Positions 54,690 through 64,000 of a stretch of DNA of 64,000 bases are shown here, in pieces. Under the pieces are notes generated by a model that was not told where the DNA came from, did no database searches, and was given only the letters and a program-made list of their open reading frames with translations. The stretch comes from Acheta domesticus (Eukaryota; Arthropoda; Insecta; Orthoptera; Gryllidae): the NCBI GenBank assembly GCA_031308135.1, contig JAHLJT010008756.1, positions 137,007,775 through 137,071,774 on the forward strand. Direction: 5' to 3'. Numbering within the stretch: the first letter of the stretch is position 1; each line of letters begins with the position of its first letter. The position numbers were made by a program, and so were the translations under genes.

Positions 54690-55235
54690 TAGATTGATTG
54701 TTCGTGATGCCAGGAACGTCAACTACTGAGATTAGTCCCATAAGTGTAGTGCGTGTTTTTCATCTGGAGGTAGTGGTGATCTTTCCCCACTGGAGATCCG
54801 GTGCCGACCTACCGTCGAGTAGCGGGGTTTTTCCCCTCAACCAGGTATCTCCCACCAGCGGGGCTCCGCCCCAGCCTGGAACAAGCTGTAAGCTCCCGAC
54901 CGGTCTCGCGGTATGTGTGGTAGTGTAGTGCATGTTAGTGTAAGAGTGTGTGTAGGGGAGGATAGGAAGAGGAAGGAAAGATCGCGCGCGGTTTTTGGCC
55001 CGTTTGTTTGGGTACTGCTTCGGCTTTCGCCTGATGTTAATCAGAGAAACCACGGAAAACTACCGATCGCAGCAGCCGGCTGCTAGAATTCTCCTCCAGA
55101 CAGCGATTCAAATTTGACTTAACTGACAAGCTAGAGTCGAAAATCCTGCCGCCGTTAAGACTCGAAGCTAGGACCTTCCGGTCAGAGGGACTGCAGTGTC
55201 ATCAGTTGATGCATTGAGCCATCTCTCCCGGTCGT
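54690..55235 (-). mobile_element. SINE1 copy in the R1 element, minus strand
   Basis: The tail complement GATTGATTGTTCGTGATGCC is at the left. The body complement is complete, and the head complement CATCAGTTGATGCATTGAGC is at the right end. R1 coding sequence resumes on both sides, so this SINE inserted into an existing R1 copy. Confidence 0.85.
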
Positions 55236-56560
55236 GTTTTGTAAAGGTGGCCCTAACGGGTGAGCAGAACCGATGTAACGACCAAAGCAACAGGCTTTCT
55301 CTTTTCATGACTAGGCCCTCCAGTGTTCGACAATAACCTAGCCAACGCAGCGTCATCATCAGCTCGTTTCTTGCTGGCATGGTTCAAGTGGTGTCTAAAG
55401 GACAAGCGCGTGTCGATAATGATGCCGAGGTATTTTATCGCATATTGCGATGAAATTTTGAGAGTGATAGATTCTCTCTTCTTTCGGCTAGTTACAAGCA
55501 TCACCTCTGTCTTGTGTTCGGCAAGCTGCAATCCTGCGGAATCCAGCCAACGACTGACAATGGCAATGGCTTCATTGCAGATTTCTTCTGTAATTTTTGC
55601 GATGACGACGATGGCAATGTCGTCTGCGAAGCCTATGATCTTGGTTCCTTCTGGAGTGGGAGCCTATGAACCTCATCTTACATGACATTCCACAGCAGTG
55701 GACCCAACACCGAACCTTGTGGGACCCCGACGGTGATGTTGTGTACCTTTCGGCCATTATCCTGCATTGTACACTAGGATTCTGCGATTGAGATATTCAG
55801 CCATAATCTCCTCAAGTATGTAGGCACATTGATTTGCTGGAGGGCTTTGTGGATGTCACTCTATCTTGCCGAGTTAAAGGCATTCTTAATGTCCAAACCG
55901 CATAGTACTTTTTCGGGCCACTTTTCTATCTGCTCCAACTAATGACCTGTCGGGCAGTGTCAACGACAAGGGTAACAGCGTCGACAGTTGAGCGAGCCTT
56001 GCGAAAACCATACTGATTCTCTGAGAGTCCTTTTTCTAATGCGTCTTCCAATCTGGAGCTAATGATATGCTCGAAAACCGTACCTGCAGTATCGAGCAGG
56101 CACAGCGGCCGTTAAGACGCCGGCTCTTTATCAGGATTTTCCCCCTTTGGAAGAAGTACTAGTTGTTGTTTTCTTCCATCTCTCAGGAAAAATCCCTTCT
56201 CTCAAGCATGAATCATAGAGATGCAGCTATAGTGTGGATATCGCAGTCTTGAGAGCGATGTGATTGATCCAATCCGGCTCTGAAACCTTGTTATTACCAA
56301 TTCTGTTGATTACGTGCCGTAGGTCTGGTATCATTTACGTATCACGTGGCATGATTTTCGTATTTTCTCCGGGGTGATGTGGGAATAAACTCGTCACAAT
56401 TCTTAGAAGAATGTTAGGGCAAGTTGAAGACTGGGTATGCATCTTCATAAAGTTGCCCAAGACCGTCTTGTATGGTCTACCCCACGCACCTTTATCGACT
56501 TCGTCGCACAATTTTGTGGTTTCCCGGATTGCGGTCTTCAGTTGATTTATGGTAACTTAT

Positions 56561-57119
56561 ATTGTTCTTGCTTCCAACTTATATTGCTTCCACTGACAAT
56601 ATAGGTTTTTTTTGTTGTTTTTTTAGCCCCCTTTTCACTACATAAAGAATAAGATTTCTCTGCAGTTCAATTGTAATTATATTGTCGAAGACTCGCGTTT
56701 TAAGATCAAAATAACGTAGAATGAAATGTTCATGAAGTTTCGTTAAAATTCTATGCGTCTCTCGTACAAGTTGCGTGCTTGGAACCCTAAGTTCCAAAAC
56801 GTTCAGAACTTTCAGAAAATTGAGGGCAAGTTTTAAGATTTCTTAGAGATGTACAAATCTTTTAGCTTCAAAATACCGCGTATCAAAACGTAATAGTTTT
56901 TGCCTTTTATTTCCACCACAATTTCATCGTTTTATTTTTGATGGGTGACCATTCAAAATTTTCCCTTCAATGCCACTTTCAAAATGTTCGTCCCTAGCAC
57001 TGCTAGCTTGCCATGCCTGCGCCGGCGCCGTCCGCCTTGACTTTCCAAACGAAGTGCCGGTGGCGAGGTCACGGGTTAGTGACGTATCTTGCGATGCGCA
57101 GAACTAGCAAAAATTGGTG
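56561..57119. other. no gene seen
   Basis: AT-rich sequence turning GC-rich at about 57000. A 69-codon frame at 57013-57222 has no known domain and overlaps repeat X. Confidence 0.4.
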
Positions 57120-57800
57120 CGACGGAGAGCACACCCGTGCCCTTGCAGCAAGCACCAGGGCCATTGAACTCTCTATGAAAATCGGAGACGAAGCTGGAGG
57201 GTGCTACTGTAGGAGGCGCTAGTGACGCCGGTTACAGCTGCAGTTTAGGCCCGCCAACTCCCGCACATAAACATTGGTTAATTTGTGGAAAATAGGGAAA
57301 AGTGTCTTCTAAATGTTCAATTATTCTAAAAATATACATATATAGTGCGATTTCTCTAACTCTGCCTCTCGATCCCTTATGGCCACGATGGAATATCACA
57401 CGGCATTTCGCGTCTTTCTCGGACGTGCCGCTAGAAGCCACGTGGTCGCAAGCACTGCTTGACCACAGTCTAATAGTATACCAGTCACATAATACCATAG
57501 TCTATTATTAGACTGTGTTGATACGGTTAGAGTTCCTAGATACGGTCGTGATCATGCGGTATCTAGCAGCACGACTGAGAAAGACGCGAAATACCGTGAC
57601 ATTTTCCACCTTGAAGACGGGACTTGAGGCAAAGTTAGAAAAAGTATATGAACAGCAGTATATGAAACAGCAGTCACACACGTTTTGAGTATCGTTGGCA
57701 GCAGTTCGTATTTTAGTTTCTGTAAGATGGTGACAGAGGAGAGCGCGCCACTGGAACGATGTCCTCCATGTTATATGAACGTTGAACGGCCCTGGCAAGC
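57120..57800. repeat. unknown dispersed repeat X, copy 2, split by MITE-A
   Basis: 57120-57340 and 57651-57800 are collinear with 27165-27560 (GGAGACGAAGCTGGAGGGTG, AGGAGGCGCTAGTG, CAATTATTC, GTATCGTTGGCAGCAGTTCG, GAGAGCGCGCCACTG). The MITE-A copy sits between the two parts. Confidence 0.6.
57341..57650. mobile_element. MITE-A copy with extra central sequence
   Basis: The left arm TATAGTGCGATTTCTCTAAC, then ATGGCCACGATGGAATATC, is inverted at the right (ACATTTTCCACCTTGAAGAC, GCAAAGTTAGAAAAAGTATA). The middle contains an additional about 70 bp with its own dyad (ACAGTCTAATAG / CTATTATTAGACTGTG), not found in the other copies. Confidence 0.8.
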
Positions 57801-58392
57801 ACGAGAGGGAAGAATCCAACCACGAAGACTTCGTGAATCCAACCCTCTCCCTTTGCATCGAGCGCAGCGGTGGCGAGTGGGTCTAGGCTGGACTCCACGT
57901 AAGTTTTACACACGAACTGAACGGAAACGAATAATTCTCAAAGGAGTTGCGTACATCGCTTTTCATTAATACATAGATTTAATTAAATGCGTTTGATTGT
58001 TTTACTTGTAGCCAAATCTTTATTATATTTTTTTTTATTTTACCTTAAAAACAGTTAAAAACTGTGTGTGGCATGCTACGAGGAGAAGTAAATTCTGTAT
58101 AAGTTTTCATAATTGTGTGATCCCTAATGAAATCCATATTCTAGTTAAATTTTACAGGAAAAAAATGAGTTTTTTTTTGCAAGGAATGTTAACAAAATAT
58201 TCGCTTTGATGATGTAATAAATTATATTTTCAAGGGTAAATTAGCTATAAATTTGGGTTCTTAACCTTCATGTCCTTCGTCAAGGAATAATACTTCCTAC
58301 CGCGACAACATGAAGAACGATAGTTTGAATAACTATATTTCCCACTGAATTCTGGAAGACGTGCATAGTAGATGGTGAAGTTACATTAGAAG
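57801..58392. other. no gene seen
   Basis: Unique AT-rich sequence. Nothing recognisable. Confidence 0.4.
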
Positions 58393-59037
58393 TGTAACGT
58401 CATAGCATTGGGCCCGACCGACAGAACCCCCGTCGTGCAGGGGTAGGGGTTGGTCATCGGGGGCCGGGCTGGCGGCAGCCCGACCTCTGAAGTCGTTCCG
58501 GTGGGAGGGGTTGTCTTCTGGTGCCGGGCGGCACGGCCGGACCTCGGTCGGCAGGGGGCAGACAAGCCTGGGGCGCGTCCCGGAAGGCGGCTGTCAATGC
58601 GCACAAGGGATGATATGTGACGACAGAATTCGGCCTGCAGATCGCGGCAGTCCCATCCGGTCGAAATCTCAGTAATGAGAACATGTGCGCCGCGGGTCGC
58701 CTGCGTGGGAGGTCAGTCACGTGACCTTTCACAAAAGTGAAGGAAGTGAAGCCAGTGAAAGAAACGGCCATTCATTCGAGTGTGAGCCGAATCACGGTGT
58801 GGATGCACCACTTGCGCCAGGGCTGTGCAGAGACGAGCTGGGCTCGTGAGGGCAATCCATGTGTTGGAACGCCGGTGTGGAAGTTATTCCACGTGTGACG
58901 GAGTGTTACGCTGTGTGCGGGCACTTGTGTAGAGTGAGCAGTGAGAACTATGTACAGTGTGCAAATAGCTATACAATAAAATTATTTATAGCACAAGTTC
59001 AGGTCTGTGATTACCATAATATTCCCACGACGTCACG
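58393..59037 (+). mobile_element. possible solo LTR
   Basis: Starts TGTAACGTCA and ends TGACGTCG in complement, with GAAG on both sides (58389-58392, 59038-59041). It has a GC-rich upstream half and then a poly(A)-signal-like TACAATAAAATTATT near 58973, followed by about 60 bp, as in an LTR with R and U5. No internal retroelement genes are present and the right end lacks the usual CA, so the call is tentative. Confidence 0.35.
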
Positions 59038-59649
59038 GAAGCAACAAAAAGCCATCTCAGCTTTGACTCTTGCATATTAATATCTTAAGTATTGAAGTAG
59101 TACTTGGCGTTTAACACCTTATGGACATTTGCCTTAATATGTATAATGAATTTAGTAAATTACTGTAGTTTTATTCATTTATGTGTTACCGGGAAATCGT
59201 TGCAACACAGTTTTTGCTTAATTTAGCGTTCTCATTCTGGAAATAAAGAAAATACTATACTTCTAATTGAAATTCAATAATTTCTTTAAAATCGGCAACT
59301 TTGAAACATGTGTAGGACAAAAATCGGATCAGAAACGAATAGAACAAAAATGATTTCAAATAATATCGCCGGAAGAAACCATATTTACGCGAAACTAATG
59401 CGCGCCTTTTTTGACCAAATGTAATACTCAAAATAGAGGTGCGCATTACATTAGAGTTACAGTCCGTCCCTTGGTGAATAATTTGCATCCGCGTGAAGGA
59501 CATTAAAGATCGTGGTGTGCGTTAGATTGAGAGTTCAAATCCGTTCCTTGGGGAATAATAGTGATTCACACTTGTAAACAAGTACTGACGGATTGAAGGT
59601 TGATTGGTTGGTAACAAACGCACAGACAAATTGAAGGTTGAATGGACCA
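59038..59649. other. no gene seen
   Basis: AT-rich unique sequence. No repeat or exon recognised. Confidence 0.4.
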
Positions 59650-59847
59650 AGAGAGGGCTCAGTGCATCAACGGATGTTACTGCAGTCCCTCTGACTGGGA
59701 GGTCCGACGGCAGAATTTTCGACACTAGCTTTTCAGCTTGGTCGAATTCAGTCGCTGTCTGGAGGAGAATTCTAGCGGCCGGCTGCTCTGATCGGAAGTT
59801 TTCCGTGGTTTCTCCGATCAACTCCAAGCGAATGCCGGAGCAGTAAG
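59650..59847 (+). mobile_element. SINE1, 3'-truncated head fragment
   Basis: Contains the head (GGGCTCAGTGCATCAACGGA), the CACTAGCTTTTCAGC and GAATTCAGTCGCTGTCTGGA blocks and GCGAATGCCGGAGCAGTA, then stops. Part of the B-box region is deleted. Confidence 0.8.
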
Positions 59848-59849
59848 CT

Positions 59850-61689
59850 GAATAATGCAATTCAATATATTTTAAGAGATTAAAAATGATTCGAAGCAAT
59901 TGCTATATGTGGCAGGGAATGCAAGTATGACCATATTAAGTTACTTAAATGCCAGAATAAGCAAATATTAAACTGTAAATAAGTCAAAAAATACTAGAGC
60001 CCCCTCCCTAAGTCTAATGCCAATTTGTGATGTTGATCCTCTAATTCTTGCTACATTCCTTAGTCCTCTTCATTTGCGATCACGGAACTGAAACTGAACT
60101 GAACTGAACAAGTAAATTTAATGTTTTGCTCTGTCTAATGTTAGTCTAGGAAACGTACAGAATACACAAGTTTTCAGGTTCAAATGGTCCCAGAGATTAT
60201 GGATCGTACCAACTTTTACGTAAACCACTCGCCATTCTAACGATGTAGGTTTAGGGACTTTTCGTTATTCTGTTACAAGTTTAATAAAGTTCCGATTTAG
60301 AGGAATCAACCGTAAATGAATTGGTTGGCGCATACACCGTTTTTCCAATTGTTTAGATGAAGTTGGCTTCATTTACGTTACTTTTAATTCCTACCTCTTT
60401 TATTTCCACCATGATTACTACCACAAGGCTTCGTGCTACCAACATAAAGTTAATTTCAAATGGCGGCACTCTCGAACATCAAGATTTTGGATAAAAAGTG
60501 TACAAATATAGTAGACGTGAGCGATGAACATATTGGCAATTTGGTGTGTCGGTGTGGTGTTATATCGCATTGAATATTTAATCTAGACAATTGAAACAAT
60601 ACCAGCTAAGCGTGTGGCAATAAGCGTTCCGGCCAAAAGTTGTGGTAAATCACAAATAGTACAGCAAGATATAATGTTATTATTGTATTTGGGAATTTGA
60701 AAGTGAAATATGAAAGAGAAGAGATGAAAAAAGTCAATTTCGAACGCATATGAGAAGTGATATTTATTTGAGGTAAGATTTCATGAAATAATGAATCAAA
60801 CTTTTGCAACAATGACGAGAATTTTACTTTACCAAGGGCACGTGATTTGCAGATTTTTGTTAAAATTTGTACATTGTGAACTTCTGTGTATATGGTTATT
60901 GAACATATTTTAATCCATATTATTTGAACTAGTATTGCCATGAGTGAACAAATTAACGTCACAACTGAAAATTATATAAACATCTATAATGCTGATTGTA
61001 TCCACACAGTTTAGTACAACTATAGTTATTATGTACTAAACCGTTATACTAAACTGAGGTATCCACTTCACAGTAATCCTTCAATCTGTAAAGTCTGTAC
61101 TGAATGATTATGAGGCAGGAAAACCTATAGTGACCCCAAAGAAAACAAAAAGGAAAACATCCTGTAAGATGATTTTGGGAAGGAGTCAATTGCATGTTTC
61201 ATCTATCAAAAAGCTCATGAAGGCAATGTTCAACATATAAGTGTATACCTTTGTACTTTGTGTCAGATATAGTTAGCAGGTAAGATATTACAACAGGAAA
61301 CTTTATTACAGGGAAAGTTCTTTCGGGAAAATAAATTTTGGAGCGCATCAGTGAAAATTATGGCACATTTCTTCAAGGTTCATGCTCTTCTGTGTATTGA
61401 ATATTGAAGGAAATGGATTTTGTTTGGAAAAAGGGAGATAAGTATGCCATTTATAGGGAAAAAGATGATGTAATTATCAAGAGGCATTATTTTTCATTAG
61501 GAAATCAAATACCATGAAAATTAAAAACCAGTGTTTTTTTTTTTTAAGATAAGACATGGATATACGTAAATGGTAAATCATACATTTGAAATTAACTACA
61601 AATTGTTTGGGTGAACAATTTAAATACATTTATTTATTGAACATTATTAATTTATATTAACTGAATTTTTTGTTAATGTTTTTTTCCAG
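59850..61689. other. probable upstream/intron region of the next gene, no exon seen
   Basis: AT-rich and free of the repeats that fill the rest of the window. A palindrome GTTTAGTACAAC / GTACTAAAC lies near 61010-61040. It ends in a good acceptor, TTTTTTTCCAG, at 61689. Confidence 0.4.
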
Positions 61690-61806
61690 AATTGTCTTCT
61701 TGTGTTTGGGTGAAGTGAGGTAGCAATGAAGGAATTGTTAGGAGACCTGCTGAGGGAAGAAGACCTGTGGTGGTTCACGCAGCCACTAGAGCAGGCTCCG
61801 TGCCAG
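61690..61806 (+). CDS. first coding exon of an unidentified gene
   Basis: Acceptor TTTTTTTCCAG, then a 36-nt untranslated part with an in-frame TGA at 61711-61713. ATG follows at 61726, then 27 codons, MKELLGDLLREEDLWWFTQP, then LEQAPCQ. The donor GTGAGA begins at 61807 in phase 0. The in-frame stop upstream, the splice sites and the codon use make this a believable initial coding exon with a spliced 5' UTR. I do not recognise the protein; the acidic, Trp-rich start is not diagnostic. The gene continues to the right. Confidence 0.65.
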
Positions 61807-64000
61807 GTGAGAAATGTTATAAAAGAAAAGAAAAGAAAATTTGGTGAGAATTATATAATGTAATAAAGTACATTGATAGGTTCTGCTCTATTCTTCATAT
61901 TGATTTGAAGACTGGGCAAGATTATCATGGAGCAATGAAGCTCTCAGCATTTCATCAACCGCATTTGGGTAATTATTTACCTATCAAACTGTGTGTAATT
62001 ATTTTTAACACTTTAAACAAATTAGTATATATGGTATCTGCTTAAAAAATTTAATTAGAATTCACGATGGTTAACATGAATAATTATCAGAGATGAAAAC
62101 TGAAATGCAAAAGTACTAATATACTAAATTTTTAATCTGACGATAAATGTGTATTTTAAATATTTCCACATTTTGCAGAAAACATTAGCTGTATTCATTT
62201 TATTTCACTTGTGATACCTACAATTTAGATCTGCTCATGTGCTTTCTGGCCAGCTGTAACAATAAATCTTTACACTGTGCATTACATGAACTCCTTTTTA
62301 GGGTCAGCCATGACTGAAAAATTCCAAAAATTTTCATTTCTCTGGGGTCATGCACCATAAACACAATACATTCAATTTCAAGTAGTATTGTACATTGCAT
62401 TTTATTTGGAAAGTTGCCTGTTATTAAATACTACAAAGGGCATCATTAAAGACATGACTAATGTCCTGGTTGATGACAGTGGCTGAGGATAAAATGAAAT
62501 TTTAAGGCCACAGCAAAGTGATTTAATTTTTATTTGACAAAAATTAAATCCTTCATTTCCTAAGCCAAATATTTTTCAAGTTTTACTGACTGACAGTGAG
62601 TGCATTTTGAATCCACAATTTTTTTTCAAAATAAACCCCCATTTTTTAAAATTTTGTTAATTTAAATTATGATTGTAGGGATTGAGGATATAGTTGTTCC
62701 AATTTGCAAGTACTTGATGAAAGTAATTTTTATTTCAATTAAAAAATAAAAAATTTATTCAATATTTTTCATTTATTATTTTTCAAATGCAATGTTTACT
62801 TGACGATAACAGACTCTTCAGACCCCAAATCTTTTAATGGGAAGGTTTTAAATATTTTGTTGTAATTTTAAAAATAGGTATAGTTACAAGATGGTTAAAA
62901 AAAAGACCAAAATCGTCTGTAAAGCACCACCCGTACATGCTGTTTCCTATTTCTCTGACACTACATTTTGAAGTATTTAATATATTAAATAAGGAAAAAA
63001 AACATTAACTGTTATTTAACTACTAATAAAAGTTTAACAAACAAATACATAAACTGCCCGAATTATCACCACTTTAAAAATAAAAATATGATGTGTGCAC
63101 TTAGTGTCCACTCTGTACACAGAGGATTAATATTACATGTACAATGTAACATTTACTATTACATAATGCATTATGTAATATAATATAGGCTTTTAGGTAA
63201 AAATTACGATCTTAGAATTAAAATAGTAAATATATTTCCATTTAATATAAGAGTGCCAGATTATATAATGAGTAATTGTATGTTCAGAACAATATATATC
63301 TGTATTAGATTTATTGTAAAATAAGGTATTGCTAGATCAAATTGTCTTGTCATACATAGCTTGAAACAATTCTCTGAATACATGGGGAGAATAACGACGA
63401 AAGTCACATTTTCGATGTTCTGAGATATTTAAATTTTAAAGATATAATCCCTTTATTGGTGATATTTAATTAACTATTAAAAATATCATTGCTATGTAAA
63501 ACAATATTAGTGTTCTAACAATGCTTTTATTATGTATCTTAATTTTCTTTGTTACAACAATGAAGTAAAGATACAATGAGCCTTTAATGAAAGCAAAAAT
63601 TCAAAATATTGATGAATAATTTTTATTTCTTAACAAAAATATTGAAGCTTTAGACCCAAGAAATCAACAAAGAATAAAATAAAAAAAGTGCCAAAGGTTT
63701 GTAGAGTAATGGAAAGTTCCTTTATTTTTGTGTGATTGTATATTTATCTTCTGAATTTATTCATTAGTTCATTTCTTCTTTGCACTTTCAGTTAATTCTG
63801 GACTGTTCTTTAGATACATTCTACCCACTTACACTTAATTACAAGCAAAGAAAATTAATAATTCAGTATACACAAAATTCATAGGATAGAATACATGGCC
63901 ACTCATCAGTTTTTCATAAAATACTGGGACTTGAATCTGTCTTCCACCTTCCTACATATTTTCAGTTGTCAATATCTCTGAACTTTTCACGATTTAAGTG
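61807..64000. other. AT-rich sequence, probably intron of the 61690 gene
   Basis: No second exon, TIR element or SINE seen. Only short AT-rich frames. Confidence 0.4.

Larger units (their letters stand above)
53766..56560 (-). pseudogene. R1-clade LINE, degraded and interrupted
   Basis: The minus strand, read from 56540 downward, holds LKTAIRETTKLCDEVDKGAW and GRPYKTVLGNFMKMH, then GIFPERWK, then a conserved block ISSRLEDALEKGLSENQYGF followed by RKARSTVDAV, then DIKNAFNSAR and VGVPQGSVLGPLLWN. The catalytic block GFADDIAIVV is near 55630. It continues LAEHKTEVMLVTSRKK and KYLGIIIDTRLSFRHHL. After an interruption come MASIYRLSALRVACAFRTVS and RERQRRYEKQDEMRNCSEQV. After a second interruption comes GHGCFRAYLHRFKRVGTVYC, then the PEC...DTKHVFLQCPHF knuckle. 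Order and motifs are those of R1-type ORF2. Several frameshifts make it dead. Confidence 0.85.

Noticed and set aside
57013..57222. 69-codon frame with an apparently balanced composition
   Set aside because: It overlaps repeat X, which also occurs at 27165 where the frame is not preserved.

Overview
The window reads as a euchromatic stretch of an arthropod, probably insect, nuclear genome. It has GT-AG spliced exons and introns of 0.6-3.6 kb. About 40 kb of repeats lie upstream of the one recognisable gene. The repeats are a mix typical of arthropods: R1-clade and other LINE remnants, a Penelope-like element, hAT, pogo/Tigger and mariner-type DNA transposons, fold-back MITEs and tRNA-derived SINEs. 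No operon, CRISPR array or prokaryotic feature is present. I cannot name the species.

The main gene lies on the + strand at 40484-51630. It is the protein kinase core and C-terminus of a PKA-like catalytic subunit of the Pka-C3/DC2 (PRKX) type, in seven coding exons that join in frame with clean splice sites. The N-terminal exon or exons were not found and probably lie upstream. The first visible exon carries the glycine loop and the catalytic lysine. It is extremely GC-rich and contains a one-base frameshift at about 40531-40534 (sequence error or real lesion). The last exon ends in a stop at 51628-51630, followed by a long AT-rich 3' UTR with a poly(A) signal at 53108. A second gene starts near the right edge: an exon at 61690-61806 has an in-frame stop, then an ATG and 27 codons, then a splice donor.

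Region 1-40 kb is nested transposable elements. Three tRNA-promoter SINE families are present. SINE1 is about 540 bp with a dozen copies or fragments; SINE2 is about 190 bp; SINE3 has an (AATTC)-like tail. Several hAT-type elements have 8-bp target-site duplications visible in the sequence (1904-2320, 4466-5020, 5049-5792, 15830-16405, 20382-20928, 21104-21279, 27655-28348, 32271-33058, 35045-35463). A fold-back MITE family (MITE-A) has five copies. A Penelope-like element at 24412-26307 has a reverse transcriptase, a GIY-YIG endonuclease and an inverted copy of its 3' terminus, and carries hammerhead-ribozyme-like motifs. A second, terminal-only Penelope copy sits at 34437-34620. A 17-bp satellite at 14.6-15.0 kb is built from a pogo-like terminal motif.

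In 40-53 kb the kinase introns hold a GC-rich minisatellite, a TIR element in which a short A/G tract has become a 520-bp CT microsatellite, a Tigger relic and two LINE 3'-end relics. In 53.7-59.8 kb lie a degraded R1-clade LINE interrupted by a SINE and by another element, a MITE-A copy inserted in an unknown repeat, and a possible solo LTR. The interval 59.8-64 kb is AT-rich and nearly repeat-free apart from the new gene's exon.

I see no unprecedented gene system. The observations most worth following are the covarying ribozyme-like hairpins in the two Penelope copies, the birth of satellites and microsatellites inside DNA transposons, and the kinase exon frameshift with its unusual base composition.
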